Notes: generated by a model from the sequence alone, not told the origin. 64,000 nt of DNA from Panax quinquefolius (GCA_020205615.1 CM035164.1:3685501-3749500); one strand, 5' to 3'. Positions 32,366 through 44,705 are shown, numbered from the stretch's first letter. Translations and numbers: made by a program.

Positions 32366-34262
32366 TGTTAGGTTTGTAATATTCAAGAACGCAATCAAAT
32401 TGCATAAAATAGCGGAAACGTGTAAAAATCAGAGTTTTAAAATTTTACAAACCATATACCCGGATCACCCTTTATGCACAATTATTAATTAAACTAAAAG
32501 GAAAGAACAAAAATCATACCCTTGAAGATCGAGCTTCCTCAGGTACAAGTTCACCTCCAATCCTTTTTCGCGTTCAACTTGAATCCACCGGGTTTGGTTC
32601 CTTCCTTTGATCAACGTTAGCCACCCAAGTGTTTGGCCTCTAGAGGTGATCCACCAAGGAAAAAGAATTTTCAAGAAGAAGGGGTATTGGCTAAAACCCT
32701 AGTTTTTCCTATCTGTATAGAAAAAGGGGGCGTACTCTCCAACTTTTGGAATTACGTATGTTGTAAAAGTCAACAACCACCTCACCCATAATAAGACTCC
32801 TCTTATTTATAGATGTGGGCAACCCACCTTAACAATTAAGGAATTGGGATTTATTTAATTAATTAAATTCTTTTAATTAATTAAGCTCCCTAATCTTATT
32901 AGGGATAATTAATTAAACTCCTTTAACTAATTTTCCTTCCTAATTCAATTAGGAATAAATGAGAGTACTTATATTAAATTAATTCCTAAACTCTTTTAGA
33001 AATTAAAATAATAATAATAATTGTAATAATATTAATAAGACTCCTCTTATTAATTTATATTTAATATTTCTAAAATATTAAATAATAAATATTAAGCTAT
33101 TTAATTTATTCTATCACCATAGATTAAATTAAATATACATAACTATATTATTACGATTATGCCATTAACTTCTTAAATAATTATTCTTCCTTTTATGGTG
33201 TGACCCTTTAGGTTCTCCATATTAAACCAATTGTGAATAAATCAATTAGAACAATTCTAATCTTATTTAAATAAATAAATTAAACAATTAATTTATTTAA
33301 ATAAATAATATTTATTCTACAATAGGGATAAGCCTCCCAAATAGCGATCAACGACTTTCCGGATAATATAGATTTCAACATTAATCATATAAGAACCTTT
33401 GAGTAAATAGTTCTGTGATAATTCAATCTCTCCCACCATACAATGTCCCAATTAAATATAAGACATGGAATTCTTTGTCAAGTCTTATTTTATTTAATTA
33501 TATGTATTTCGACTCTTAAATGCACAACTCCAAATAATGCAAATTAGAAACTCCTTTCTAATTTCATTCTCGCTTCAACCAAGGACTACTGGGTTGTCAT
33601 TTATCGAATCACATAGGACATTTCTCTTCTTTTATTAGAAGTGGTAGATTCTTTATTGATCATACATTATCTCCATGTACAACTTATTATACCCAAGCAT
33701 ACCCTTTGATATACCCTAAGGGTCTTAAGAATAAGTCAAAGTATAACTCATCATACACAAGATACTATGATGATCTCAAGTCCAAGGATCACTTGTCTTT
33801 ACTATCATCACTACAGAATTCCTATTGACAGCAAGTAAAACTCCATTAGGTATTCCTTAGCGAGTCACGCTCAAAGTGAACTTATTCTCTAATAAGCACC
33901 TACATACTTGCTTTAGTGTCTCCACACAAATGATCATGAGATCAATCATCCTCATCCAATGAAGCAAACAACGTATGTACCAATCTATCCTGATTCACTA
34001 ATCCCCAATTTAGTAATCCAATGATTGGGAACTATTTTAGTTTTAAGCTTTCTAAGAATTTAGATCTCATTAGAATGATCATCATCATTATTCTAAAAGC
34101 ATTGCTTAAAACTATGGGTTTATCACATATTATAAAACAACATCATGTAGATAATTAAAAGTCTTTAATAAATTAATACTTTTTATTAATAAATGAATAA
34201 GATTGTTACAAAGTATATGCTTTATCATCAAACATGATTGGCTTGTATGCATACTACTTTCA
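32366..34262 (-). mobile_element. Copia B 3' LTR
   Basis: 1897 bp; plus strand TGTTAGG ... CTTTCA. Near-identical to 39662-41538. In the minus sense a TATA box lies at 32804-32811. Many short inverted A/T blocks, e.g. 'ccctaatcttattaggg' near 32886-32902. Confidence 0.92.
32804..32811 (-). promoter_or_regulatory. TATA-like box of the copia B LTR
   Basis: TATAAATA on the minus strand, repeated at 40095-40102 in the other LTR. It lies inside the block that differs from the copia A LTR. Confidence 0.5.
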
Positions 34263-34273
34263 ATCTCCCACTT
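34263..34273 (-). other. Copia B polypurine tract
   Basis: The minus strand AAGTGGGAGAT is adjacent to the 3' LTR, the same as in copy A. Confidence 0.75.
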
Positions 34274-34276
34274 GCA

Positions 34277-36544
34277 CTAAAAGCCAATCGTCATGGTATC
34301 TCATACTCTTCTTCTCTAAGTGACGATTATCCTCCATTTGGATAAGCTTTAGTTAATGGATATGTAATGTTGTTCATGAGAGTCCACTATCTCTATAGTG
34401 ATTTCCCATCTTTCAATGATTCTAATAATCAAATGAAAGTGCCACAACACATGTTTAGATCCAAGATGAGACTTAGGAACTATTCCTAGTTACAGAATGA
34501 ACTTTTAATCCAAACAATCAACTTGTAGCTTCATTTATAACTATATACTTTGTCTTTATCACTAAACCAGCAACTCTTTGCTGTTTGGAACCTTTTCAAT
34601 TCACTGCACCACTGTTCAAGGTAACCCTTTACCGTAAAGTGGATTTCTCTGTCGTCTTGGTCTATCTGAAAAACTTGAGTCTGTTAAGCCCTCTAGTTTT
34701 AATTAAGACCCACCATGAATATGATCACATCCTTAGTGCCGGTTAAACACTTTAAGATGTTTTTCACTGACTCATAGTGAACTTCTCCAGAATATGACTG
34801 ATCAACATCAGTCTCTCGATATTTCATTGCATATACATGATAGTCACTCACGCGACCTCTCTTTTCGAGAGTCTGTGGGGACTATTAAGAGAGATACACT
34901 CCATAGCTCATCTACATGAGACATCTCTTGAGTTTTCCATGCTAAACGACTTTAGCATCAAATGAATATACGTTCCTTGGGTTAAGTCGAGCATCCTCTT
35001 AAATCTATCTATATAGATTTATATCCCCAATTAAGATACTCTTCCAAATCATTCATGGAGGAATGTTTAGACAACTTTATCTTTACTTGATTGTAGCATT
35101 GGTATGTCATTCCTTATCCGTAGTATATCAACATATAGTACTAGGAATGTCACGATGCTCCCATCGACCCTTTTGTACACACTAGGTTCATTCTTATTTT
35201 GATAAAATCAAACTCTTTTGATTGCCCCATCAAAACGAATGTTCCATATTTGAGAAACTTGCTTCAATCCATTTCTCCGAGTGTCTACAACACTTACCTC
35301 ATCGTATGTAATCGGATCATCATCTTCTTGTGATGTGTACCTCATCATCATCATCTATGATGAATCCATACCTCCCGGTATCTTCGATACTATTCCGCAT
35401 TTACTGATTAGGTTGTGGTATAATAGGTCTATCTACGAGTTCCTCTTATTTGACTTATAGTATTTTGTGGTTCTTGAGCTCTTCAAGATCTATTATCCTC
35501 CCACTAGCCCTTTAATAATAAACACATTTATCTTAGAAAGCGCGTGTTTACAAACAAACACCTTTTGCTAAGTAGAATTATAGAACATATACCCTAAACT
35601 TACTTTAGGATATCCCACAAATCTGTACATGTCAAATCTTGTCCCAAGCTTATCCTTCGAAACCTTTTCACATAAGTTGGACAACCCCTTATCTTAACAT
35701 ACTTAAGATTAGGAATCCTCCCTGTCTATAACTTTTATGGAGTCTTGGGGATGGATTTTGAGGTTACCTTTTCGTAGATATGCAGCCATTTCTAGGACAT
35801 GATCCTAGAAGGATACTGGAATGTCGGTAAAATCATTTTGGACCGTACCATGTTCAACAAGGTATGATTTTTCCTTTCAGATACATCAATCAATTATTAT
35901 GTCGTCGAGGTGTCCATTATGAGAAAAACCATTTGAGATGATCTAGAAATTTATTGCACAAGTATTTATTCCTTAATCTAATCAAAGAATCTTAATACTT
36001 TGTCAATTTGTTTCATTTCAAATTCTTTGAACCTTTCAAATAATTCACACTTGTATTTCAACAAATACATACATTCAACTCTTTGAATGATCATCTCCTT
36101 TTCTTATACTAGTTTGTTCAATTTACAAAATAATTTTTTACGTAAGTCAAGTATACAAAATCCATTAAGTAATATTTCAGTTCTTTACAAAACATTATTA
36201 TTATAAATAGAACAATAATTGTTCTTAATTATAATATCAAATTTCATTGTCCAACAACAAAATGAAAATAATGTTTCAACGAGAATCGGAATACAATAAC
36301 AACTTATCGACTTAATAGATTTGCTCAGTAGGCAATGCTAAACTATAAGTTTCTATGGCTAATGCAAAGAACCTTTGCTTCATTTTCCACACATAGGATT
36401 ACTTATATTTGTTTAGCTTTTTACTTCTTGGTCCCTTCATAAATCTATATTTATGATAACCAAAGTCGGTATCCAATACCCAAGTAGAACCTTGACTTAA
36501 AGAAAATTTATTTCAATCATGAACAAAATCGTATTTATAACCAA
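34277..36544 (-). pseudogene. Copia B pol remnant
   Basis: The same order and lesions as copy A. Protease W-V-L-D-T-D-F-G is at about 36490-36460 (triad DTD). Integrase retains only the rear of the core (about 36080-35600), with the HHCC front and first Asp missing. RT has L-Y-V-D-I-L at about 35130-35110, where YVDD is expected. RNase H lies at about 34800-34300, and the frame ends near the purine tract. Frame breaks differ in detail from copy A and some may be read errors. No part is open for more than about 60 codons. Confidence 0.75.
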
Positions 36545-37351
36545 AACTTCACTAAGCTTCTTTGGTTAGCCTCTGCAAGACGCTTCTCATGCTTTCTTTC
36601 GGTGTCGTGCTTATTGCGGTGGAAGCAAGCTCATTTGCTATCCGTATCGGGCTTTGTTCTTATTATCCTTTGTTTTATGCCTTTCTATTTACCTTCTTTG
36701 AATCGTTCTTCTTTTCGGAAAGATCCTTTGGCCCCTACCAAGAAGACTTGATCTTTCTTGGTTGAAAGCGACTCTCAACATTTTTCAATATGTTAAGCAA
36801 ATCAATGAGGTGATATCTCAGCTTGTTCATATGAAAAATTCACAACAATTGTGAAAGGAGTCCGGGAGTGAGTGCAAGATCAAATCTTGGCTCAACTCTC
36901 CATCCATGACAAAAATCGTTGTCCTAATTAATCAATCAAAATGATAATGTTAAGGACTTTTTGTCTGTACTATAGTGTCATTGGCCATTCTAGATCGGAA
37001 GAGCTCTTTAGATATCTGATATCTATCAGTCCTACTTTCCTCACCATCAACTACTTGATGTGCGAATATAGTAGAAGCATCCATAGTTTCATCCGACGCC
37101 AAGCTCATTACTCATAGATGCGAGCATGATGCATCGAGCCAATCAGTGCATCATCTTGCCACTTTCTAAAAGTAGCAATGTCTTCCTCGGAGGCATTATG
37201 CGCAACCATTGCAGGAGGATAGGCGTAATAAGGACATAAGATAGCTTTTCAAATATGAGAACTATTCTCAAATTCCTTAACCAATCCGCTTTAATTCAAA
37301 TTCCGTTAATTTAGCATCTAATATGCTACGCAGTGATAGTAATTTAGACAT
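36545..37351 (-). pseudogene. Copia B gag, broken
   Basis: Starts at 37351 with M-S-K-L-L-S-L-R-S-I-L-D-A-K-L-T-E. In shifting frames it continues through the capsid motifs R-K-W-Q-D-D-A (about 37175-37155), SKELFRSRMAND (37000-36965), VMDGELSQDLIL (36915-36880) and the LLN(M/I)L region (36800) to the knuckle region near 36600. Gag forms the particle and binds RNA. At least five stops or frame changes. Confidence 0.75.
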
Positions 37352-37386
37352 TGTAAAATTCTGTAAATGAATTTGTAATTAACAAC

Positions 37387-37391
37387 ATTTT
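37387..37391. other. Empty insertion site corresponding to Gyp-1
   Basis: Single ATTTT between 'attaacaac' and 'aacatacattc'. In copia A the same flanks are split by Gyp-1 at 4900-4904 and 14832-14836. Confidence 0.95.
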
Positions 37392-38833
37392 AACATACAT
37401 TCTTTTATTAATTACCAAAATAATTTAGGTCTTGTTTTAAATTGGTATCTCCCACTATTTTCTTCAAACTATATTACCCTCACTTATATAGTTCGGCAAA
37501 ATCTAATTAAAGATTTGCTAGTGAGAATAAGGATCCCATTTCAAATATATATAGTCTTGTGGTAACACAACAAACTATATATAAATAAATAGGTAGACAA
37601 CTTTTGTCAATTACATCAACTATGCAACTCCTTTTCTTTTGCCTCTTAGATTATTTTGATCAAGTGGTGGCACATCCGAATCAAAATTATCCAAGTTAAG
37701 TCCGACCTAGCACTCCATATATTCAAAAAAGAAAAATATCATCCTTGTGGTGACACAACAAAACAATATTGTTCAATTTTCTTTATAAGCATCAAATGTG
37801 ATAAATTAACATCTTAAATACTTAATACTTGCCTTGTGGTGACACAACAAACTCATATTAAATATTTAATACTCTATTAATTTTATCATGCTTGTAAGGC
37901 TTACGCTCGATATTCCAAATATCTTTGAACGCTTAGGACTTAATATAAAAATTGAGGGGTTTGTTATTAATTTGTCTCATCTTGTTTAGCTACATTTACG
38001 TATATATATATAAAATACGTCATCATATTAATAAACATGCGAAGCATGCGTGTTTATAATATATAATATATATAGTATAAGCATGCACATATAGAATACT
38101 ATATTCTACCCAATTGATTATGGACTTTTATTCTAGTTTGGTTCACTAGAGCCACCAAGTGAACCAAAAGGTCAAACCCTAGGGGTGCAAGAAATAATAT
38201 TTAAATATAACTATTACATTTAAACCCGGGCTCCATTACAAAACGGGTCTTCAAGCGCCTCCTTGCTCCTTGATCTCCAATTTTTCAAAATTAATTCTAA
38301 CTATTCCTATTACAAAACTATTTAAAATAAATAGAAACCTTGATCGTGATCGAGGGAAGTACATAGGAGGAGATAGAATTTACATTAAGAAAATTAGATA
38401 AGACGAGGTACGCAGACCCCATTTAATAAAACCCATACATTCATGCATCCAACTAAAATAAAATCCAATCGCATTGGTCAATAGTCCATAATCAATCCCA
38501 TTTATTATCATACACATCACCATATGCATCAATAAATTAACATTCATCTTATGAATAATAAACATTTAATATATATATATATATATTGATATCATTTAAT
38601 GGGCAACATTTAGTTAGTATAAAATCTAATTTTGAATTAAAATAAACTCTTTTATTTTAATCCAAATATAAATCAAAATAAAACTATTTTATTTTAATTT
38701 ATCCAATTTTGAATAAAATAAACTATTTTATTTTAATCAAAATCTTTAATCAAAATAAACTCCTTTATTTTAATTAATTATGGAATCCAATTCCATGTAA
38801 AAAAAAAAATAACTCCTTTATTAAAGGAAACAC

Positions 38834-39025
38834 GAATTCTCTTTCCTATTCACAAATAAACTCCTTTATTTTTGAATAATATGAAATCTTATTTCATATC
38901 TAAATAAACTCCTTTATTTAAGGAAATTAGGATTCTCTTTCCTATTCACAAATAAACTCTTTTATTTTGAATAATATGAAATCTTATTTCATATCTAAAT
39001 AAACTCCTTTATTTAAGGAAACATA
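38834..39025. repeat. 95-bp tandem repeat, two units
   Basis: Units begin at 38834 ('gaattct') and 38931 ('gattct'); one unit fewer than copia A. Confidence 0.8.
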
Positions 39026-39177
39026 TAATCCAATTTCAACTCCAATTAGTTATCATAGAATCCAATTCTAACTCTAATTAGTTAGCATAAAATTTAATTT
39101 TAAAATTAAAATAAACTTTTATTTTAATTATAAAATTATCAATATATATAATAATATATATATATTAGTATCAAACT

Positions 39178-39179
39178 AT

Positions 39180-39210
<31 letters not shown>

Positions 39211-39457
39211 TAACCGAACCGTGTGGCACGTTTTCATTATCTTGCTGCTGTTGTATTTAAATATATATATATATATATATAAGCCACCATGAATCCAGGA
39301 CCATGCAAACCACGAATTCTTTTAAAAAATAGTCTCCTGCAACCTTTAAAAATGGGTCACGTGCTTGGTTGCTTATAATAGGATTCTGCAGATTTTTTTT
39401 TATATATATAGCACGTGTACCAACAAGATTCAGTAATTATATATATATATATATATA
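39178..39457. repeat. TA microsatellites in the copia B leader
   Basis: (TA)n runs at about 39178-39205, 39258-39282 and 39437-39457, separated by unique sequence. Confidence 0.85.
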
Positions 39458-39648
39458 AACCGTAACTAACTTTTGCCAAGTCATCACGCGGATCAAGACT
39501 CAGTTATCCAGTGGAAAAAAAAAAGATTTCCTTTTTTTTTCATAAAATAATTATTTTATACAACAAAATTATGCCCAATTAAATTGTTCTAAACACATAT
39601 CGTAATACATATCAAATTAAAACAATTAATAATTCGCATAAAGGTTTG

Positions 39649-39660
39649 GCTCTGATGCCA
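39649..39660 (-). other. Copia B primer binding site
   Basis: The minus strand TGGCATCAGAGC lies one base from the LTR; initiator tRNA-Met type with one mismatch, identical to copy A. Confidence 0.88.
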
Positions 39661-39661
39661 C

Positions 39662-41538
39662 TGTTAGGTTTGTAATATTCAAGAACGCAATCAAATTGCA
39701 TAAAATAGCGGAAACGTGTAAAAATCAGAGTTTTAAAATTTTACAAACCATATACCCGGATCACCCTTTATGCACAATTATTAATTAAACTAAAAGGAAA
39801 GAACAAGAATCATACCCTTGAAGATCGAGCTTCCTCAGGTACAAGTTCACCTCCAATCCTTTTTCGCGTTCAACTTGAATCCACCGGGTTTGGTTCCTTC
39901 CTTTGATCAACGTTAGCCACCCAAGTGTTTGGCCTCTGAGGTGATCCACCAAGGAAAAATAATTTTCAAGAAGAAGGGTATTGGCTCAAACCCTAGTTTT
40001 CCTATCTCATATAGAAAAGAGGCGATTTCTCCAACTTTTGGAATTACGTATGTTGTAAAAGTCAACAACCACCTCACCCATAATAAGACTCTCTTATTTA
40101 TAAATGCGCAACCCACCTTAACAATTAAGGAATTAAGATTTATTTAATTAATTAAATTCTTTTAATTAATTAAGCTCCCTAATCTTATTAGGGATAATTA
40201 ATTAAACTCCTTTAACTAATTTTCCTTCCTAATCCAATTAGGAATAAATGAGAGTACTTATATTAAATTAATTCCTAAACTCTTTTAGAAATTAAAATAA
40301 TAATAATAATTGTAATAATATTAATAAGACTCTCTTATTAATTTATATTTAATATTTCTAAAATATTAAATAATAAATATTAAGCTATTTAATTTATTCT
40401 ATCACCATAGATTAAATTAAATATATATAACATATTATTACGATTATGCCATTAACTTCTTAAATAATTATTCTTCCTTTTATGGTGTGACCCTTTAGGT
40501 TCTCCATATTAAACCTATTGTGAATAAATCAATTAGAACAATTCTAATCTTATTTAAATAAATAAATTAAACAATTAATTTATTTAAATAAATAATATTT
40601 ATTCTACAATAGGGATAAGCCTCCCCCAAGAATCAACGACTTTTCGGATAATATAGATTTCAACATTAATCATAAAAGAACCTTTTGAGTAAATAGTTAC
40701 CGTATAATTCAATCCTTCCACCATACAATGTCCCAATTAAATATAAGACATGGAATTCTTTATCAAGTCTTATTTTATTTAATTATATGTATTTCAACTC
40801 TTAAATCCATAACTCCAAATAATGCAAATTAGAAACTCCTTTCTAATTTCATTCTGCCGCCAAGGACTACCTGGGTTGTCATTTATCGAATCACATAGGA
40901 CATTTCTCTTTTTTATTAGAAGTGGTAGATTCTTTATTGATCATACATTATCTCCATATACAACTTATTATACCCAAGCATACCCTTTGATATACCCTAA
41001 GGGTCTTAAGGAATAAGTCAAAGTATAACTCATCATACACAAGATATTATAATGATCTCAAGTCCAAGGATCACTTGTACTACTATCACTATAGGAATTC
41101 CTATTGACAGACAAGTAAAACTCCATTAGGTATTCCTTAGCGAGTCAATGTTCAATGAACTTATTCTCTAATAAGCACCTACATACTTGCTTTAGTGTCT
41201 CCACACAAATGATCATGAGATCAATCATCCTCATCCAACGAGCAAGAACGTATGTACCAATCTATCCTGATTCACTAATCCCCAATTTAGTAATCCAATG
41301 ATTGGGAACTATTTTAGTTTTAAGCTTTCTAAGAATTTAGATCTCATTAGAATGATCATCATCATTATTCTAAAAGCATTGCTTAAAACTATGGGTTTAT
41401 CACATATTATAAAACAGCATCATGTAGATAATTAAAAGCCTTTAATAAATTAATACTTTTATTAATAAATGAATAAGATTGTTACAAAGTATATGCTTTA
41501 TCATCAAACATGATTGGCTTGTATGCATACTACTTTCA
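39662..41538 (-). mobile_element. Copia B 5' LTR
   Basis: 1877 bp; TGTTAGG ... CTTTCA on the plus strand. Directly followed by the CCTTG target copy and then by D gag. TATA-like box at 40095-40102 (minus). Confidence 0.92.
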
Positions 41539-41543
41539 CCTTG
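41539..41543. repeat. Target duplication of copia B (right)
   Basis: CCTTG, identical to 32361-32365. Confidence 0.95.
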
Positions 41544-42191
41544 CTGCTTCTGGAGTCTTGTCTACCAGTGCTCCTCCACTTGCTGCATCAATCATGCTTC
41601 TTTCCATTGGTAGCAACCCCTCATAGAAATCTTTGGATCAAGTAATGTTCATCAATTCCATGAGGTTGACAATTTGGAACACAACTTCTTGAACCTTTCC
41701 CAATACTCATAGAGATTCTCCATTGAATCGTCGATTCCACATATCTCCTTTCTTATATCGGTAACTCTTTGATGCGGAAAATACCTCTCCAAGAATAACC
41801 TTTGCATATCAGTCCATGATCGTATTGATCCAGAAGGTAGATAGTATAACCAGTCTTTAGCCAAATATGCTAATGAGAATGGAAAAAGTCTAAGCTTGAT
41901 CTGCTCCTCTGCCACTCCTTGTGCTTTCATCGTGGAACACACCACATGGAACTCCTTTAGATGCTTATATGGATTTTCACTTATAAGACCACGAAAAGTA
42001 GGCAAAAGATGAATTAGTCTAGAGTTAAGTTCAAAAGCAACATCTAAAGTAGGATACTCAATACAAAATGATGATTGATCAAGATCGAGAGTATGCAGTT
42101 CTTTTAAAGTCCTATTTTTGTTTGGCACCACCATCTTTTTCTCTTCAAGTGATGGAACAAGAGTTTCTTCTATATCTGCAGTTTTCTCCAT
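41544..42191 (-). pseudogene. Element D gag, N-terminal half (Tat/Athila type)
   Basis: Open from the ATG at 42191 to 41652 (179 codons), then continued in other frames to the copia B insertion. It shows the retrotransposon gag core: L-I-H-L-L-P-T-F-R-G-L, PYKHLKEFHVVCSTM, IKLRLFPFSLAYLAKDWLYY, LPSGSIRSW, FLERYFPHQR, IRKEICGI and LYEYWERFKKLC. After a two-step frame change comes F-Y-E-G-L-L-P-M, SMIDAASGGALVDKTP and E-A-A-R, which joins the part at 32365. This gag belongs to the non-chromovirus Tat/Athila/Ogre group by recognition. It would form the particle; no enzymes are encoded next to it. Confidence 0.85.
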
Positions 42192-42310
42192 CTCTTGAAC
42201 AAAATTTAAGTCAATAAAGTGAGAGGATTAAGTTATAAAATAAAAACAAAAACAAAATAATAAATAATAAAAATAAACGAAAACAAAGAATAAACAAAAC
42301 AAATAACACT

Positions 42311-42328
42311 CCCCGGCAACGACGCTAA
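42311..42328 (-). other. Element D primer binding site (tRNA-Asp-like)
   Basis: The minus strand reads T-A-GCGTCGTTGCCGGGG a few bases from the LTR. It matches the TGGCGCCGTTGCCGGGG site of Athila/Tat elements with two differences. Confidence 0.75.
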
Positions 42329-42332
42329 AATT

Positions 42333-43944
42333 TGGGAGCTGTCGTTTACACTCCTAAATTAACCTCACTTTCACTTTACAAATTTAAACAATTAGCACAG
42401 TAGTAAGCAAGGATCGATCCCACAGATAGTGATTTGTTTTATATTTATCCTTTGATTTCTAATAAAAAAAGGGATTGTGAATTAATTAATTAAATTAACA
42501 AGAATAAACTAATAAGAATAAACAATGAATAAAAAGCTTGGGTTCTTGATTCGGATCACCTTTTTACAATAATAGATTAATCAAGTGTAACATTATTTAC
42601 CCTTCAATGAAACTAATAGCCCTAGATAATAACAAGCTCTGCTACCCGAAACTCCCCTTAGATTGTCACTCAATGAAACAAGCTCTTCACAAGATTCTAA
42701 CAATTATATAACCTAGAATAAGCTCTCTAGATTTAATATAATAGCAGCATTAAGAACTAGGAAATTAGACTATTCCAAGCAACAAACACATAAGCTCGAA
42801 TTGTTTAACTTGTCTTCTGATAATCATAGCAATACTCAAAAGCTTATCCACAATCAGGTATTACTAATTACTACTTGTGATTAGAAACAATATCAATTAC
42901 ACGTAATATTATTCCTTGATCTAGCATATGATATTCGTTAACCAACTCAATCCTGCAGAAATCAAATCAGTTAAGCCAAATAGCATTCAAAAATTAAATC
43001 AGATTATCAAGAATGAATTTCATGTGAGAAGAAATAAATAGTGAATACTCAATTAATCATTAATTATAAATAAGGTTCAACATCCCTTAGAACTGAATAA
43101 AAAGAACTTAGCTCATATCTTCAATCCTCCAATGTTGTAGATGAGAGAATGTCGTAGATGATTGAATGTATAAAACCCTTACTAACATCCTCTATTTATA
43201 GTGCTAGACAAAGTCCTAAATCCTATAGGATGTAGAAATCCAAATCCTAAAAGGAATTACAAATCATAACTAGTTTCCATAAAGAAATAGAATCCAATTT
43301 GGAAATAAATCTTAGTCTAAAGGAAATCCTAAAACTAATAGAAATATCAATCCAATTCCATGTAGAAGTCTGCCAAAATCTGCTTTTAGAAACTTTCCAA
43401 AAATCAAAGATTTTCCAATTTTCCCGCTCAAAATTCGTTGGGGTGAATTTTCATTTCCTACTGCGATGTCCTTTGGTAAAACAAGAATAACCTTTGATTT
43501 GGGAGGAGTTATGGGACCTGCTACCTATCAAAACGAAGATATCGACGAGATGTACAACTTTCATTCTTTACGCTTTGATAGATTCTGGCTGGATCAAGGT
43601 CGAAATCAGGATCCAAGTGACTGCTATGCAAATTGCAACTTCGAAACTTTGAGGTTCAACTTTCGTCTGGTAAAAAGATCATAACTTTTTCATATAAACT
43701 CTGATTGGGACGATTCAAGATGTTTTGAAAAGCTAGGAATGAGCTCTACAATAAAATCCAAGTCCCAAGCCAAGACCATGCATCTAACTTAATGCTAAAA
43801 ACCCTGCAATTTTCCCTTTTTCCTCATTTCAGCTCCAATTCTTCTTGAAATTATTAAACACCTTAATAAGCTCATATACACATGAAACATGCAATTAAAC
43901 TAAATATAAAGGAATCAAAATAAATGAATAATATACACTCATCA
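42333..43944 (-). mobile_element. Element D 5' LTR
   Basis: 1612 bp; the pair of 28388-29998. The open frame at 43299-43490 inside it is in the anti-sense direction and has no support as a gene. Confidence 0.88.
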
Positions 43945-44280
43945 ATTATCTTAGTCATAATGTTCTTTACTGGGCTAGTTGAGCTCACCCTTTTCCTTTT
44001 TGTTCAATTTTTCTTCTCAGGAGGCGAGAATGTAGCGAGTACTAGTCGGGGTATGGAATGATGGTTCTAGAAGTTGTTTTAGTAGTCCTCACCAATTTTG
44101 TAATATAATGTATCAATAATTGGAATGAGGACTTATTTGAGTGTGGATATTGTCTAGATGACAATATTTGTATTTAAACTCACAGTTTTTATGTTGTATT
44201 AATAAAGTTGTAGTTGTTTCTGTACCATATATTTTGATGACTCAGAATGGGTGTTGTATACCTGTTTTAGGGGCGTCACA
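43945..44280 (+). mobile_element. Gypsy LTR tail (last ~336 bp)
   Basis: Same subtype as the LTR at 25807 and covers its positions 28097-28387 again, plus the missing end GGGGCGTCACA. It differs from that segment at scattered bases, so it is a second LTR copy, not a simple continuation. Confidence 0.82.
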
Positions 44281-44690
44281 ATTGCCAACACATGCGTGCA
44301 ATAATTATATAAGTAAAGCATATGCATTCAATATATAAAACATACGGATATACATAATATGCATGTATGATTTATGCTTTCAAACATATATAAGGCTCAT
44401 GCATTTATACATATATATTATTTTAATACACATAATGTTATATGTATGCATGCATGTAATATATCATTTTTGCCCATATTTAGTTTTAAAAACAAATAGG
44501 ATCTTCTTGCCTTGAATTTTTATATGAATTAATTTATTTAACACTTGACATTTAATTTTATCAAGGTCAATAAAAATTAATTCAAGTAAAATCGAAAAAT
44601 AAAATAATAAAAATAATTAAATAATTATATATTAAATTAATTACAATATAATTGTTATCATCAAAATCTATAAAATATATTATACCTATT
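44281..44690 (-). mobile_element. Element H, 3' LTR fragment
   Basis: AT-rich sequence lying, in minus sense, directly after a polypurine tract. It contains 'gattttgatgataacaatt', repeated on the other side of the tract, as in many plant copia-like elements. Truncated at 44281 by the gypsy LTR. Confidence 0.5.
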
Positions 44691-44705
44691 AATCTCCCCC
44701 TTTTT
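44690..44705 (-). other. Element H polypurine tract
   Basis: The minus strand AAAAAGGGGGAGATT marks the border between internal region and 3' LTR and gives the orientation of H. Confidence 0.65.

Larger units (their letters stand above)
37392..39648 (-). other. Copia B long untranslated leader
   Basis: About 2.26 kb, non-coding. It contains the same stem-loop block as copy A (37465-38166: cores at about 37557, 37745 and 37834, and TTGGTTCACT/AGTGAACCAA at about 38137-38166), AT-rich repeats, two 95-bp units and TA runs. The block at about 39205-39535, next to the primer site, does not match copy A. Confidence 0.75.
32366..41538 (-). mobile_element. Ty1/copia element, copy B (complete)
   Basis: 9.17 kb with LTRs at 32366-34262 and 39662-41538, a perfect CCTTG duplication, a primer site and a purine tract. 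It is colinear with copy A, including long leader, gag and damaged pol. It shares the protease, integrase and RT lesions of copy A, so it is unlikely to have supplied its own enzymes. The gag and RT motifs fit the Tork/Angela/TAR side of plant copia; the lineage is unresolved here. Confidence 0.93.
28388..43944 (-). mobile_element. Element D, non-autonomous Tat/Athila-like gypsy element (split by copia B)
   Basis: LTRs of 1611 bp (28388-29998) and 1612 bp (42333-43944) bound a short internal region on the minus strand. This holds a tRNA-Asp-like primer site, a gag, a short tail reaching the start of RT, then a jump to the 3' end with its G-rich tract. Copia B (32366-41538) is inserted in gag. 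Without copia B and its target copy, D is about 6.4 kb, too short for pol. Flanking bases (GTATT left, ATTAT right) do not form a duplication. Confidence 0.83.

Noticed and set aside
36562..36765. 67-codon hydrophobic plus-strand frame
   Set aside because: Antisense to the copia B gag knuckle region; no support as a membrane protein gene.
43299..43684. Two plus-strand frames inside the D LTR
   Set aside because: They lie in an LTR in antisense direction; the equivalent DNA at 29344-29740 differs by frame-changing bases. No recognisable domain.
28388..43944. A ~290-bp target site duplication around D
   Set aside because: LTR elements make 4-6 bp duplications. The two 290-bp flanks differ at scattered bases and the adjoining 5-mers disagree, so recombination or misjoin fits better.
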